Assembly (NCBI RefSeq): GCF_024699965.1 | Contig: NZ_JAJOMZ010000004.1 | Coordinates: forward strand, 1,672,001 to 1,736,000 | DNA: 64,000 nucleotides | Source of the DNA: Flavobacterium sp. J372 | GTDB lineage: Bacteria; Bacteroidota; Bacteroidia; Flavobacteriales; Flavobacteriaceae | Direction of reading: 5' to 3' | Part shown: positions 1 through 10,471 of the stretch, piece by piece | How the letters are laid out: each line of letters opens with the position of its first letter | How positions within the stretch are numbered: position 1 is the first letter of the stretch | Translations under genes and position numbers: made by a program | The notes under the pieces: generated by a model | What the model was told of the DNA's origin: nothing | The model's database searches: none | Seen by the model: only the letters and a program-made list of their open reading frames with translations

Positions 1-946
1 GGTCGCGCCCAAAGTAACCGGAGAGGTAGAGCTTGTTTTTATCATCAAGCGTATAACTTAATTTGGTGTTCAGGTCATAAAAGTAGGCAGAGTTTTCATT
101 ATCGCTCAGCTTTAAAAACAGGTGCGCGTATGACGCACGGCCACCAATAAGGAAGGAGGACTTCTCTTTTACGATAGGTCCTTCGGCTAGCAAACGGCTG
201 GAAATTAGCCCAATACCTCCGGTCATGTGAAACTCATTGCTGTTACCTTCTTTCTGGTAAATATCAAGTACAGATGATAATCTTCCGCCGAAACGCGCCG
301 GGATACCGCCTTTGTAAAGCTTCATGTCTTTTATAGCATCAGAGTTGAAAACCGAGAAAAACCCAAACAGGTGCGACGAGTTAAAGATCATGGCTTCATC
401 GAGCAAAATAAGGTTTTGGTCGGCTGAGCCCCCGCGTACGTTGAAGCCCGAAGCTCCTTCGCCGGCATTGGTAACACCGGGCAGGGTGAGAATAGACTTC
501 AATACGTCTACTTCGCCCAAAACCACCGGCATCTTCTTGATTTCCTGAACGGTAAGTTTAGCAACACTCATTTCGGGGCGCCGGATTTCAGCACGCTGGC
601 GATTACTTTCAACCACAACTTCTTCAAGCATTTGCGATTCGGGCTGCATGCTAAAATCCCTACGGATGTTGCGGTCAAGCACTACCGTCTCTTCAATATT
701 GCCGAAGCCTATACTGCTGATTTGTAAGGTGTAAGTGCCTTCAGGAAGTGAGATGGAGTAGAAGCCGTACTCATTAACCGTAAATGCCTTTTGAAGTTCT
801 TTAATGTAAACTGTTGAGCCAATGAGTGTTTCATTGCTCGAAGCGTCACGCAGTGTGCCGCTGATCGTGAATTTTTGCTGTGCATAGCCCACAGAAAAAA
901 TTAGTAACAGGAACAAGATGAACCTGCTTTTTCTTTTTGATAGCAT
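1..946 (-). CDS. TonB-dependent receptor, N-terminal part (runs off the window)
   Basis: This is the first ~315 residues of an outer-membrane receptor; the beta-barrel lies beyond the left edge. The minus-strand frame opens with an ATG at 946. A basic N-terminus and hydrophobic stretch ending in GYAQQ (residues ~9-23) is a signal peptide. Residues ~25-105 form a carboxypeptidase-D regulatory-like domain (ISGTLRDASSNETLIGS), as in many Bacteroidota receptors. Residues ~115-225 are the plug, with typical patterns such as LPGVTNAGEGASGFNVRGG and a following QNLILLDE. The barrel begins near the window edge. The family takes up ligands across the outer membrane using TonB energy; the substrate cannot be told from this part. 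It stands apart from the upstream lipoprotein gene by 81 nt. Confidence 0.92.
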   Translation of the reverse strand, partial: MLSKRKSRFILFLLLIFSVGYAQQKFTISGTLRDASSNETLIGSTVYIKELQKAFTVNEYGFYSISLPEGTYTLQISSIGFGNIEETVVLDRNIRRDFSMQPESQMLEEVVVESNRQRAEIRRPEMSVAKLTVQEIKKMPVVLGEVDVLKSILTLPGVTNAGEGASGFNVRGGSADQNLILLDEAMIFNSSHLFGFFSVFNSDAIKDMKLYKGGIPARFGGRLSSVLDIYQKEGNSNEFHMTGGIGLISSRLLAEGPIVKEKSSFLIGGRASYAHLFLKLSDNENSAYFYDLNTKLSYTLDDKNKLYLSGYFGRD

Positions 947-1027
947 TGATTGATTTATTGGTTTGAATTGGTAAACGTTTAAGAGTAATTAAAATTGTTT
1001 GTTAACACAGATTTAACAAAGGGATTT

Positions 1028-1582
1028 TTACAATTTAGGCAGAAAATAAAAATCTAGCGATATATTCTTATTCTCTTTCATCTTCTCAAACTGAATTTTG
1101 TCCATAGGCCCAAATATTGAATCGGTATGTTTATCGATGATATAATAATTTGACTCTAAATGAAACATTTTTTGATAATAAGAAGATTCCTGAAAAAGGC
1201 TATCGGCTATCGAACTAATTTTTTCAACGCTGGCACACCTCAAATTTAAATTATCCATAGCTATCGCCTTATCGCCAACTGTTATTTTTGAAAGATACCT
1301 CCACATCTTTAAATCATCTTTAATATTTTGTTTTACCAATGCCTTGTTAGGGCGTTGCAGCACAATTATATAGTCTGAAGAAGATTCGCAGTCAATCACA
1401 TCTGCATATATCAGGACTTTATTATAAGTATTCTGCTGTGTAGACTTATAAATGATTGAGCCGTAAGGGTAGCCTATGTCAATAGCTTCGTAGTCAGGCA
1501 GGTAGTAATAGTCACCTCCCAAATCACCTTCGTGGCAGCTAATCATGATAAATAATATAAGTATGGCGATGCTAAATTTCAT
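1028..1582 (-). CDS. small lipoprotein of unknown function
   Basis: This encodes a 184-residue protein. An in-frame start exists 12 codons further upstream, but the ATG at 1582 is preferred because it opens directly into a lipoprotein signal (MKFSIAILILFIMISC), with Cys16 in a plausible lipobox. The mature part begins with an acidic, Gly/Tyr-rich segment (EGDLGGDYYYLPDYEA) and shows no catalytic motif that I recognise. It is expected to be anchored in the cell envelope. The start codon sits only 2 nt past the T-tract of the icd terminator, so its transcript either reads through that terminator or has a very short leader. Confidence 0.7.
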   Translation of the reverse strand: MKFSIAILILFIMISCHEGDLGGDYYYLPDYEAIDIGYPYGSIIYKSTQQNTYNKVLIYADVIDCESSSDYIIVLQRPNKALVKQNIKDDLKMWRYLSKITVGDKAIAMDNLNLRCASVEKISSIADSLFQESSYYQKMFHLESNYYIIDKHTDSIFGPMDKIQFEKMKENKNISLDFYFLPKL

Positions 1583-1584
1583 AC

Positions 1585-1615
1585 CAAAAAAAAAAGCCGC
1601 CCCATCAGGACGGCT
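1585..1615 (-). terminator. rho-independent terminator after icd
   Basis: On the minus strand a GCCGTCC / GGGCGGC stem with a 5-nt loop is followed by eleven T. It lies just past the icd stop codon. Its T-tract abuts the start codon of the downstream lipoprotein gene, which is an unusual placement. Confidence 0.8.
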
Positions 1616-1625
1616 CAAGTTATAA

Positions 1626-3852
<2,227 letters not shown>

Positions 3853-4125
3853 TTAGCGTAGTTTTTCGGCGCTCTGCGCGTGGCAGGGCGGCAGTTTGTA
3901 TATTTAGTCTGTTTGATGGTGCCGAAGCAGGGCAAATATAGAAAATTCTGTACTAAAAGGCTGCCGATAATCCTGTAAAAAAACGTTGTAGTTGTTGCTT
4001 AATCTGCAATTTGCAGAAAGAAATTTTATCGAATGATTAAGACTTGTTTAATATGTAAAGTTTTCCGTAAAATTCTGCAACACTCACATTCAGCTTTGAG
4101 GTTACATTTGAAAAAACTTTACCTT

Positions 4126-4380
4126 ATGGAACTAACAGCGGAAAATATGCTTTACGGCCTTAGTTATTACTGCGACAGCGAAGCTTCAGAAATTATAGAA
4201 GGCTTTGAGCGATATAACAGGCAAAGGGTGCTTATGCTTGCAAAGAAATTCTTTACGCTAAATGAAATAGTTCCCAATCATCATAATATGTTCCGGTTTG
4301 AGCAAACTTTGCGCACCAGGGTTCCGCACAGTGTGGCCAGTGAAGATGCTGTGCTTGATTTTATAAAAAAGTGCTGGTAA
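4126..4380 (+). CDS. short hypothetical protein
   Basis: This encodes an 84-residue protein starting MELTAENMLYGLSYYC. The frame is open 31 codons further upstream, but the ATG at 4126 is chosen because a TAnnTTTG box (4103-4110) lies just before it. The protein looks soluble and helical, with no signal peptide, and ends DAVLDFIKKCW. I do not recognise a family. A bidirectional terminator follows at once and separates it from the convergent rplS. Confidence 0.55.
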   Translation: MELTAENMLYGLSYYCDSEASEIIEGFERYNRQRVLMLAKKFFTLNEIVPNHHNMFRFEQTLRTRVPHSVASEDAVLDFIKKCW

Positions 4381-4382
4381 AT

Positions 4383-4414
4383 AAAAAATCCCCCCGAATA
4401 TCGGAGGGATTTTT
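4383..4414. terminator. bidirectional terminator between the small gene and rplS
   Basis: An A-run, a C-rich/G-rich stem (ATCCCCCCGA / TCGGAGGGAT, one C-A mismatch) with a 3-nt loop and a T-run lie between two convergent stop codons. It can serve both strands. Confidence 0.8.
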
Positions 4415-4432
4415 GTATAGTGAATGAGGTTA

Positions 4433-4786
4433 TTACCTTCTTCTTTCTTTGATTTTCGCTTTTTTACCTGTAAGGTCGCGGAAGTAGAATATACGTGCCC
4501 TGCGAACTTTACCTCTCTGGTTAACTTCAATTTTTTGAAGTGCAGGCATGTTTACAGGGAAGATACGCTCAACACCCACAGAACCTGACATTTTACGGAT
4601 AGTGAAAGTTTCAGTGATACCTGCACCCCTCTTCTGGATAACTACACCTTTGAAGAACTGGGTACGTGTTTTTTCACCTTCCTTAATTTCGTAGTACACA
4701 GTAATTGTGTCACCTGAATTGAACTCAGGGAAATCTTTTTTTGCAACGAATTCGTCCTGAACGAATTTTACTAAATCAGTTGTCAT
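4433..4786 (-). CDS. rplS: 50S ribosomal protein L19
   Basis: This encodes a 117-residue bacterial L19, a large-subunit protein at the interface with the 30S subunit. The start is the ATG at 4786 (MTTDLVKFVQDEFVAKK); an upstream extension in the same frame is not family-like. Recognisable blocks are FPEFNSGDTITVYYEI, RTQFFKGVVIQKRG, FTIRKMSGSVGVERIFP and the basic C-terminus KVRRARIFYFRDLTGKKAKI. It is monocistronic here, with its own promoter at 4859-4889 and a leader of about 65 nt. In many bacteria rplS follows trmD; that neighbour is absent here. Confidence 0.97.
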   Translation of the reverse strand: MTTDLVKFVQDEFVAKKDFPEFNSGDTITVYYEIKEGEKTRTQFFKGVVIQKRGAGITETFTIRKMSGSVGVERIFPVNMPALQKIEVNQRGKVRRARIFYFRDLTGKKAKIKERRR

Positions 4787-4858
4787 GATTTTAAATTTAA
4801 AAATTTGATTCAAAGCAACATTCACGGTTATCGCCAGAGGTTGGTCCAAATGTGGGCG

Positions 4859-4889
4859 CAAAGATAAAAATTAATTTGAAATGTGCAAA
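4859..4889 (-). promoter_or_regulatory. Bacteroidota-type promoter of rplS
   Basis: On the minus strand TTTG (4889-4886), 19 nt, then TATCTTTG (4866-4859). This fits the -33/-7 consensus of the Bacteroidota housekeeping sigma factor (TTTG, ~19-20 nt, TAnnTTTG), and a ribosomal protein gene lies directly downstream. Confidence 0.75.
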
Positions 4890-4934
4890 TGCAACAATGC
4901 AAAGTTATAGATTATTCTGCTAACAATCTGTTTG

Positions 4935-5471
4935 TTAGGTAATTTTTAGTGTTTTGCCATATTCCGGCAAGGCTTCATACGGGTTTCCTTCCAGGCCCAG
5001 CAATTGTGCAAAGGCGGGCTCAGTTTTATATCCCTGCTTTTTCAGGCTGATGATTTCATTGCGGAAAGTTTCGCCCTCAAGCAGTAATATAGCATCTTCA
5101 ACAATCATATGCCTGTAGCCGTTTTGCCGGTGCACCGGCAGGTTTTGCCCGAATATTTCTACCTCAAAACCTTCGCAGAAAAAATTGGCGATAACAGTCG
5201 GGATGGAATCAATTTCCGTTTGGCGGACTTCAAATCGTTTTAATGAACTGAAATTTACCTGAAGATCCTTAACAAACTCCTCAGCGTTGGTTATGTAACA
5301 CAATACATCCAAGTCACTTTCTTCAATATCAATTTCAAGCGGTATTGTCCCTGCAAGTATAGGTTTATACTTTTCAAGATATGGGAAAACATAGTTTGTA
5401 AGTGCAGCATATGCTTTACGCTGCCGATGATTACCGTCCTTCAGGTAATCAGGTGTATCAAACTTGTGCAA
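4935..5471 (-). CDS. DUF4269 family protein
   Basis: This encodes a 178-residue cytoplasmic protein. The family is recognised by the pattern PILAGTIPLEIDIEESDLDVLCY (residues ~37-59), which resembles a nucleotidyltransferase-type acidic site (G-S/T then S-D-L-D), and by the helical C-terminus ending EALPEYGKTLKI. No function is established that I know of. The only sensible start is TTG at 5471, since no ATG is nearby in frame; it lies 2 nt past the corrected stop of the upstream DUF1456 gene, so the two are probably co-transcribed. Confidence 0.8.
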   Translation of the reverse strand: MHKFDTPDYLKDGNHRQRKAYAALTNYVFPYLEKYKPILAGTIPLEIDIEESDLDVLCYITNAEEFVKDLQVNFSSLKRFEVRQTEIDSIPTVIANFFCEGFEVEIFGQNLPVHRQNGYRHMIVEDAILLLEGETFRNEIISLKKQGYKTEPAFAQLLGLEGNPYEALPEYGKTLKIT

Positions 5472-5473
5472 GC

Positions 5474-5895
5474 TTATTTTTTGTTTTTCCCGTTCTTGAA
5501 CTGTACTTTCTCTACAATCGGTTCCTGTTTCTTCGGTTTGAAATTGGTGTTTTTTACCGGGCTCTTTTTACCGCAGTAGTTTTTAGTGGTGCGGGCTTTG
5601 CATCTTTAGCAGGCGCTTTCTTAATTGCTGTACTGTTGGCCTTAATAACATCCATTGCATTTTTAGGGTTTTCCTTCGTGCCCCTCAGGTGGATAACCAG
5701 CCCGTTCAAAAAGTTACGCAGCACCTGGTCGCCGCATTCCATATAATTGGGATGGTCAGCATTTCTGAAGAATGCCCCAAGCTCGGCCTTTGAAATGCGG
5801 AAATCTACCAGCTGGAGGATATCTACAATCTGGTCATCGCGCAGTTGCAGCGCCACCCTTAGCTTCTTGAATATATCGTTGTTGTTCATGTTCAA
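5474..5895 (-). CDS. DUF1456 (YehS-like) protein, frameshifted near its C-terminus
   Basis: The first ~95 residues are a DUF1456 protein: NNNDIFKKLRVALQLRDDQIVDI, a second half-repeat, and the conserved YMECGDQVLRNFLNGLVIHLRG. As written the frame stops at 5554. The same strand continues in another frame with KKSPVKNTNFKPKKQ and a basic tail ending KNGKNKK, stopping at 5474. Restoring one A in a coding-strand A5 run (T5 at 5565-5569) joins the two frames through TAVKKSPVKNTNF. The function is unknown; the basic tail suggests nucleic-acid contact, which is inference. Confidence 0.78.
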
Positions 5896-5918
5896 AATTT
5901 TGAGTAAAGGTAAGGATT

Positions 5919-6198
5919 ATATTTGGCTAAAGCCGATTCCCGATATTTGGCACACCCCTTGGCTGAAGCCAGGGGCAAATGATGAGCTTCACTCCTTTGC
6001 CCTTGATTAACTCAATTGAGATTCTCGGGCTCAACTAAATACAAATTCCTGGTTAAGCTTCCTGTTGACATCACTTGCTTTAACCAGGGATTATAAATAT
6101 GGATATCCCATTTTTTTGTAAATTCCCTACTATCATCAATTGCCCCTGGCTTTAGCCAGGGGATAAATATTGCCCGAGTATAGGCTTTAGCCAAATAT
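5919..6198. repeat. nested REP-like palindromes upstream of a RAYT transposase
   Basis: The 280-bp region is bounded by an exact 16-nt inverted repeat, ATATTTGGCTAAAGCC at 5919-5934 and its complement at 6183-6198. Inside lie three more palindromes: 5955-5975 (CCCCT-TGGCT / AGCCAGGGG, one bulged T), 6048-6088 (CCTGGTTAA / TTAACCAGG with a ~23-nt loop) and 6143-6162 (CCCCTGGCT-TT-AGCCAGGGG, perfect). All share a GGCT(A/T)AAGCC or CCTGG core. It is typical of REP/REPIN DNA mobilised by the neighbouring Y1 transposase. Short frames across it are not genes. Confidence 0.8.
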
Positions 6199-6224
6199 TC
6201 ATATTTTAGCATCAAATCAAATTT

Positions 6225-6655
6225 ATGCCTTTCATCAACATTTATCTTCATATAGTCTTTTCAACCAAAAACAGATATCCATATCTTAAAACTCCCGAAG
6301 TCCGGCGACAGGTATGGAAACATATTTTTGAGAATGCTCGGAGCAAGGGCATTTTTATAGACCAAATTAACGGCTACTCAGACCATTGCCACATACTACT
6401 CTCGTTAGGTTCAGAACAAACATTAGCCAAAGTTGTACAGCTAATTAAAGGAGAAAGTTCGCACTGGATTAACAAAAACAAATCTGTGGCAATGAAGAGT
6501 TTGAGTGGCAGAATGATTATTTTGCAGTTTCAGTGTCCGCATCTGTAATAGATAGAGTCCGACAATATATTGCAAGGCAGGAAGAACACCACAAGACAAA
6601 AACTTTTGCTGAAGAATATGATGAGTTTATAAAACAGTTCAAAGCGACAGTTTAA
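6225..6655 (+). CDS. IS200-like Y1 transposase, REP-associated (RAYT), frameshifted
   Basis: This is a single-strand DNA transposase of the HUH/Y1 class, about 143 residues when corrected. The N-terminal frame runs MPFINIYLHIVFSTKNRYPYL and holds the metal-binding HUH motif in HCHILLSL (residues ~53-60). The rest lies in the next frame: EEFEWQNDYFAVSVSAS, then the helix VRQYIARQEEHHKTKTF with the catalytic Tyr, then a stop at 6655. One missing A somewhere in 6473-6500, for example in the A3 at 6480-6482, restores NKICGNEEFEWQ. The length and lack of extra domains match the REP-associated (TnpA-REP) branch, as do the palindromes at 5919-6198. The stop overlaps that of the convergent esterase by 3 nt. 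The element may be inactive if the shift is real. Confidence 0.85.
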
Positions 6656-7449
6656 TCCTTTATCAGCCATAAATATGCTTCTGCAAATGCTTTGCGCCAT
6701 AGCTTTTCATTATGTTTGCCTCCTTTAATGATTTTAAGTTCCATCTTCGGCGGATTGTTTTTATCCTGTAGCAGCTTTTGCATTTTCAGCAGGTCCGGCA
6801 CCATATCTTCGCTCTCGCTCTCGCCCGCCATAAAATAAATCTTCCTTTTTATTTTCGGAGTGCTTTCCGTCAGTTTATAAATATCATCAGTAAACCAGAA
6901 AGATGGTGAGAACACCCCCGCCATGCCAAAAACGTCAGGGTATTTCAGTAGTGCGTAGTAAGACGTCAGCCCGCCAAGTGAGCTACCCCAAATGATTGTG
7001 TTTTTCCTGTTTCCCTTTGTCCTGTAATTTTTGTCTATATATGGTTTTACAGTCTTTACAATGAAGTCCAGGTATACATCTGCACCGCCGCCTCCATATT
7101 TTGGGTGTGGGTAGGGAGTGAGCTCATCAATGCGTTTATCGCCGCCGTGCTCTATGCCTACAACAATAACATCGGCGTTCAGGCTGTCAAGCACACGGTC
7201 GGCATCCCACTCACCAAAAGCTGATGTTTTCGCATCAAAAAGATTCTGCCCGTCGTGCATATAAATTACAGGATATGATTTCCCTGAAGCTGCGTAGTCA
7301 TGCGGGAGGTACAGCCATATTTTCTTGTCTTTGCCCAGTTGAGGAGAGTTCAGTGTGAGAGATGACACGTTTTTAGAAATGGTATTTTCCTGTGACCGTA
7401 GGGCAAATACTGTAAGCAATGCCGTTAAGATTGTAAAAAGCCGTATCAT
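6652..7449 (-). CDS. secreted alpha/beta-hydrolase (putative esterase family)
   Basis: This encodes a 265-residue protein with a signal peptide (residues ~1-19, ending ALRSQ). The fold is that of the esterase D / enterochelin-esterase-like family. It opens with KIWLYLPHDYAASGKSYPVIYMHDGQNLFD, carries the nucleophile elbow GSSLGGL (Ser near residue 158), and ends with the catalytic His in GGKHNEKLW. The substrate is unknown. A paralog lies at 7892-8674 with a TerB-like gene between them. The start at 7449 is 44 nt from the divergent TerB-like gene, so the two could share a control region. Confidence 0.88.
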   Translation of the reverse strand: MIRLFTILTALLTVFALRSQENTISKNVSSLTLNSPQLGKDKKIWLYLPHDYAASGKSYPVIYMHDGQNLFDAKTSAFGEWDADRVLDSLNADVIVVGIEHGGDKRIDELTPYPHPKYGGGGADVYLDFIVKTVKPYIDKNYRTKGNRKNTIIWGSSLGGLTSYYALLKYPDVFGMAGVFSPSFWFTDDIYKLTESTPKIKRKIYFMAGESESEDMVPDLLKMQKLLQDKNNPPKMELKIIKGGKHNEKLWRKAFAEAYLWLIKD

Positions 7450-7493
7450 GTTTTTCAGCAGAAAATAATATATTAGCTAAAAATAGTAAATCT

Positions 7494-7895
7494 ATGGGCA
7501 GCTACGAAGAAAAACTGAGCTTACTAAGCGAGATGATATCTTTTGCAATGATTGACGGGCAAGTGCACGAGCGCGAGTTCCAGTTCCTCTCTATCGTGGC
7601 ATCTCAGCTTAAAGTTGAGAAAGATATCTTTCTGAGCCTGTTTGACCATAAAGCAGAAAAGGTTATCCCGAAAAGCGAGCATCAGCGCATACTGCAGTTT
7701 TACAGGCTGGCGCTGCTTATGCATGCCGATGGCGTGTTGCACGACAATGAACAGGTAGCCATACGCGAAATGGGCGTAAACATGGGGCTGAGCCCATTTG
7801 CCATGAAAAGTGTGCTTACAGAAATGGAACGCTCACCAACCGGCCTGATAGATCCTGAAATGCTGCTGGCGCTTTTCAGGGCGCAGCATAACTAA
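7494..7895 (+). CDS. TerB-like helical protein
   Basis: This encodes a 133-residue all-helical cytoplasmic protein. The pattern MISFAMIDGQVHEREFQFL and later LLMHADGVLHDNEQVAIREMG shows the two acidic-loop helical repeats of the TerB (tellurite resistance-like) fold. Relatives in Flavobacteriaceae are often mislabelled as an excinuclease subunit; nothing here supports DNA repair. It lies between two paralogous esterases on the other strand and overlaps the stop of the second by 4 nt. Confidence 0.72.
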   Translation: MGSYEEKLSLLSEMISFAMIDGQVHEREFQFLSIVASQLKVEKDIFLSLFDHKAEKVIPKSEHQRILQFYRLALLMHADGVLHDNEQVAIREMGVNMGLSPFAMKSVLTEMERSPTGLIDPEMLLALFRAQHN

Positions 7896-8674
7896 TCACC
7901 CAAAAGCCACAGGTAAGCATCTTTAAACTGGGTGCGCCAAAGCTTTTCGTTGTGGTGGCCGTTATGCACAATTTTTTTATGTATTTGCTTTGGGTCGTCA
8001 ACTCTGCCCATCACCAGCTCCTCCATTTTCTCAAGGTCCGGAATCATTGCCTGACTCTCGTGATCACCGGCCATAAAGTATACGCGTCCGTCAATCTTCT
8101 CAACCCTCTCAATCAGGCGGTAAATATCATCGCTAAACCAGAATGATGGCGAAAACACTCCCGCGTTTCCGAACACTTCAGGATGTTTGAGTAGTGCATA
8201 AAATGAAATCAATCCGCCAACCGAGCTACCGAAAATGGTCGTATTTTCTTTATTTGTAAGCGTTTTAAAGTTTTCATCCACATATGGTTTCAGGGTATTG
8301 ATGATAAAATCAAGATAATCATCGGCATGGCCGCCGCCATGAGTGTCGTTGGGGTAGGGCGTCATCTCATCAATGCGGTGCTTGTCGCCTCCATGCTCAA
8401 TGCCAACAATTATGGCTTCGCTGTGCAGGTCGTTCAGCTTTTCTTCAAGGTGCCACTCCCGTTTCAGTGATTCGGCATGGTCAAAAACATTCTGCCCGTC
8501 GTGCATATAAATCACCGGGAATCTTTCTTTCTCATCATAATTATGAGGCAGGTATACCCAAATGGTTTTTTCGCGGCCGAGCTGCGGCGCTTCAATGATG
8601 AATTCAGTTACAGCTCCCTTATCTTTTGCGTTAGATTTCTTAGGGCTGAAAATACTGTTTTCAGTACGATTGGC
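7892..8674 (-). pseudogene. second esterase paralog lacking its 5' end
   Basis: The open frame runs from just after an in-frame TAA (8675-8677) to the stop at 7892. It encodes a homolog of the 6652-7449 esterase, beginning NRTENSIFSPKKSN, then EAPQLGREKTIWVYLPHNY, VIYMHDGQNVFD, the nucleophile elbow GSSVGGL and the His motif NGHHNEKLW. There is no ATG, GTG or TTG near the front; the first ATG (8515) would remove the first strands of the hydrolase. The expected signal peptide is missing because the tail of the FG-GAP gene ends only 17 nt before the frame opens. I read it as a gene that lost its start by deletion; a rare start codon or an unseen frameshift is possible. Confidence 0.6.
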
Positions 8675-8693
8675 TTACCTGTTTAATGAAAAT

Positions 8694-10037
8694 TTATGAC
8701 TTAATAAATTTAAGGTTTGTAACGGCCTTGCCATTATTAGCCACAACCATGTAAGAACCGGCCTGCAAACCATCAACCCTTATGGCTCCGTCATTTATTT
8801 CTTGCGTTGATGCTGATAAGACTTTTTGCCCCAGCATATTATAAACGCTAACAGATTGTAAAGAACTGCCTGCTGAAATGTATAGAAATTCTCCGGCAGG
8901 GTTTGGGTAGATGCTCAGTTTTTGGGTGGTTTTATCACTATGTGACAATACTGTATTATTGTTGTGCACAGCCACAATCCCGTTACCGGTAGTCCAAATC
9001 ACTTCATTGTCACCGTCACCATCCAGGTCATCAGCATATACGGCGGTAGGTATTACCCCGCCTGTATTTACATAAATATCCTGTTTTGCAGCAAATGTTC
9101 CGTCACCGTTGCTCTTATACCACGATACTGTACCAAATTGATTATCCTGCGTAAGTATATCGTCATAATTATCACCGTCAAGATCGGCACAGTGGTAAGA
9201 TTTTGCACCCTGGCCTGCTGAAGTGATGATGCTGGCAGTAAAGTTGGGAGAGGCTGAATTTTTCCACCCTTTCATACTAACAGCTTTAAAAGTTATATCA
9301 TCAAGCCCGTCATTATTAAAATCGCCCGCACCCATTAACATGGTTACAGTATCATTAACGCCGTCAACTCTGGTAAACTGTGCATTTCCGTTATTCAGGT
9401 ATATTTCAAACCCGCCTGTAGCAATTGCAAAATCTTTAAAACTGTCATTGTTGAAATCACCCAGTATCAAATCATAAAATTCGGTTTCATCATCGGGGAG
9501 TATTACATTTTCTCCCGCTGAAAAGCTGCCTCCGCCCATATTGGTAAAAAGCAATATGTTATTATGGTTCAGCAAAATTATATCAGCTTTTCCGTCACCG
9601 TTGAAATCATGTGCCAGGACCCGGCCCAAAACAAAAGTAAGCCCCGACTTTATAAGCGTTTTTTGCTGGTACGATCCATTAATATTTGCGTGCCATGAAA
9701 TTGTTTGTTGTGAACCTGCCTCTACAACTACAATGTCAGGCGTACCATCTCCGTTAAAATCGGCCATGTCCATTGTTTTTAAACTTTGCCAGGTATCGGC
9801 AACATTACCTACAACCAAAAAATTCAGGTTTCCGTTATTACTATAAACCCTTATCTTACTTGTAATGTCATTGCCTACAATAATATCTTTTGTGCCGTTT
9901 GCATCAAAATCACCTGTTTTTATGTATTGGCTTATAGAATTAGCGCTGCCGGCTGCATCAATAAACTGTGGCTGGCCAAACTGGCAAATAGCCGAGAGGG
10001 GTACCAATAAGACTGGCAATAAGTAAATTTTTCCCAT
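8694..10037 (-). CDS. FG-GAP/VCBS repeat protein with T9SS type A sorting domain
   Basis: This encodes a 447-residue secreted or surface protein. A signal peptide (ending AICQF) is followed by about seven FG-GAP-type repeats with calcium-loop motifs such as DFDANGTKDIIVG, DFNGDGTPDIVVV, DFNGDGKADIILL, DFNNDGLDDIT and DLDGDGDNEVIW, which should form a beta-propeller. The last ~75 residues (SIYPNPAGEFLYIS, then VSVYNMLGQKVL, ending LKFIKS) are a type A C-terminal sorting signal for the type IX secretion system. The ligand is unknown. Its end abuts the truncated esterase. Confidence 0.9.
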   Translation of the reverse strand: MGKIYLLPVLLVPLSAICQFGQPQFIDAAGSANSISQYIKTGDFDANGTKDIIVGNDITSKIRVYSNNGNLNFLVVGNVADTWQSLKTMDMADFNGDGTPDIVVVEAGSQQTISWHANINGSYQQKTLIKSGLTFVLGRVLAHDFNGDGKADIILLNHNNILLFTNMGGGSFSAGENVILPDDETEFYDLILGDFNNDSFKDFAIATGGFEIYLNNGNAQFTRVDGVNDTVTMLMGAGDFNNDGLDDITFKAVSMKGWKNSASPNFTASIITSAGQGAKSYHCADLDGDNYDDILTQDNQFGTVSWYKSNGDGTFAAKQDIYVNTGGVIPTAVYADDLDGDGDNEVIWTTGNGIVAVHNNNTVLSHSDKTTQKLSIYPNPAGEFLYISAGSSLQSVSVYNMLGQKVLSASTQEINDGAIRVDGLQAGSYMVVANNGKAVTNLKFIKS

Positions 10038-10135
10038 AATAGCTTTTTTTGAGTAAATGTATTAATTTTTTAAACTCATTGGTGCTATTATGTTAAATTT
10101 CAGACAGGTTGTGTTTAATATTAAAGGGTGGGTAT

Positions 10136-10179
10136 AAAAAAAACTGTTCGGCAAACACAGTGTGCTCACAGAACAGTTT
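10136..10179 (-). terminator. terminator after csbD
   Basis: On the minus strand AAACTGTTC pairs with GAACAGTTT across a ~21-nt loop, and the 3' arm runs into eight T. It lies 35 nt past the csbD stop. Confidence 0.65.
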
Positions 10180-10213
10180 CGGGAATGTGGTTAAAATTTC
10201 CTGAAGGAATGGG

Positions 10214-10396
10214 CTATTGGAATAACGAAAGTATTTCTTTCTTCGCTTTGCCCAGCTTCTGTTCAAGACGGCCCCACATTTCGTCGTCTTTGCCTTCCTC
10301 ATAAGTCAGATCATCATCTGTAAGTTCGGCATATCTCTGTTTTAGTTTTCCTTTGAATTCGTCCCAGCCTCCCTGGATTTCTGTTGAATTTGGCAT
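10214..10396 (-). CDS. CsbD-like stress protein
   Basis: This encodes a 60-residue hydrophilic protein, [20 protein letters not shown], followed by an acidic middle and [13 protein letters not shown]. The pattern W-x-E-x-K-G-K-x-K at the front and K-x-G-x-x-K near the end is that of the CsbD family, small proteins induced by general stress in many bacteria; their molecular role is unclear. It stands alone, with its own terminator. A longer overlapping frame (10093-10302) is a shadow. Confidence 0.85.
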   Translation of the reverse strand: MPNSTEIQGGWDEFKGKLKQRYAELTDDDLTYEEGKDDEMWGRLEQKLGKAKKEILSLFQ

Positions 10397-10471
10397 GACT
10401 TAGTGTTTTTGTTTATTGTAAAATTACACCGCATTTTGCCAAATAGTTGGTAAAGGAATTATAAAGGTTTG

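Noticed and set aside
5747..6251. Two short frames (5747-6010 plus, 6012-6251 minus) over the palindrome block
   Set aside because: Both run through the REP palindromes; the repeated PWLKPGA in each is the palindrome translated.
10093..10302. 69-codon frame overlapping csbD
   Set aside because: Wrong frame; runs through the csbD terminator.
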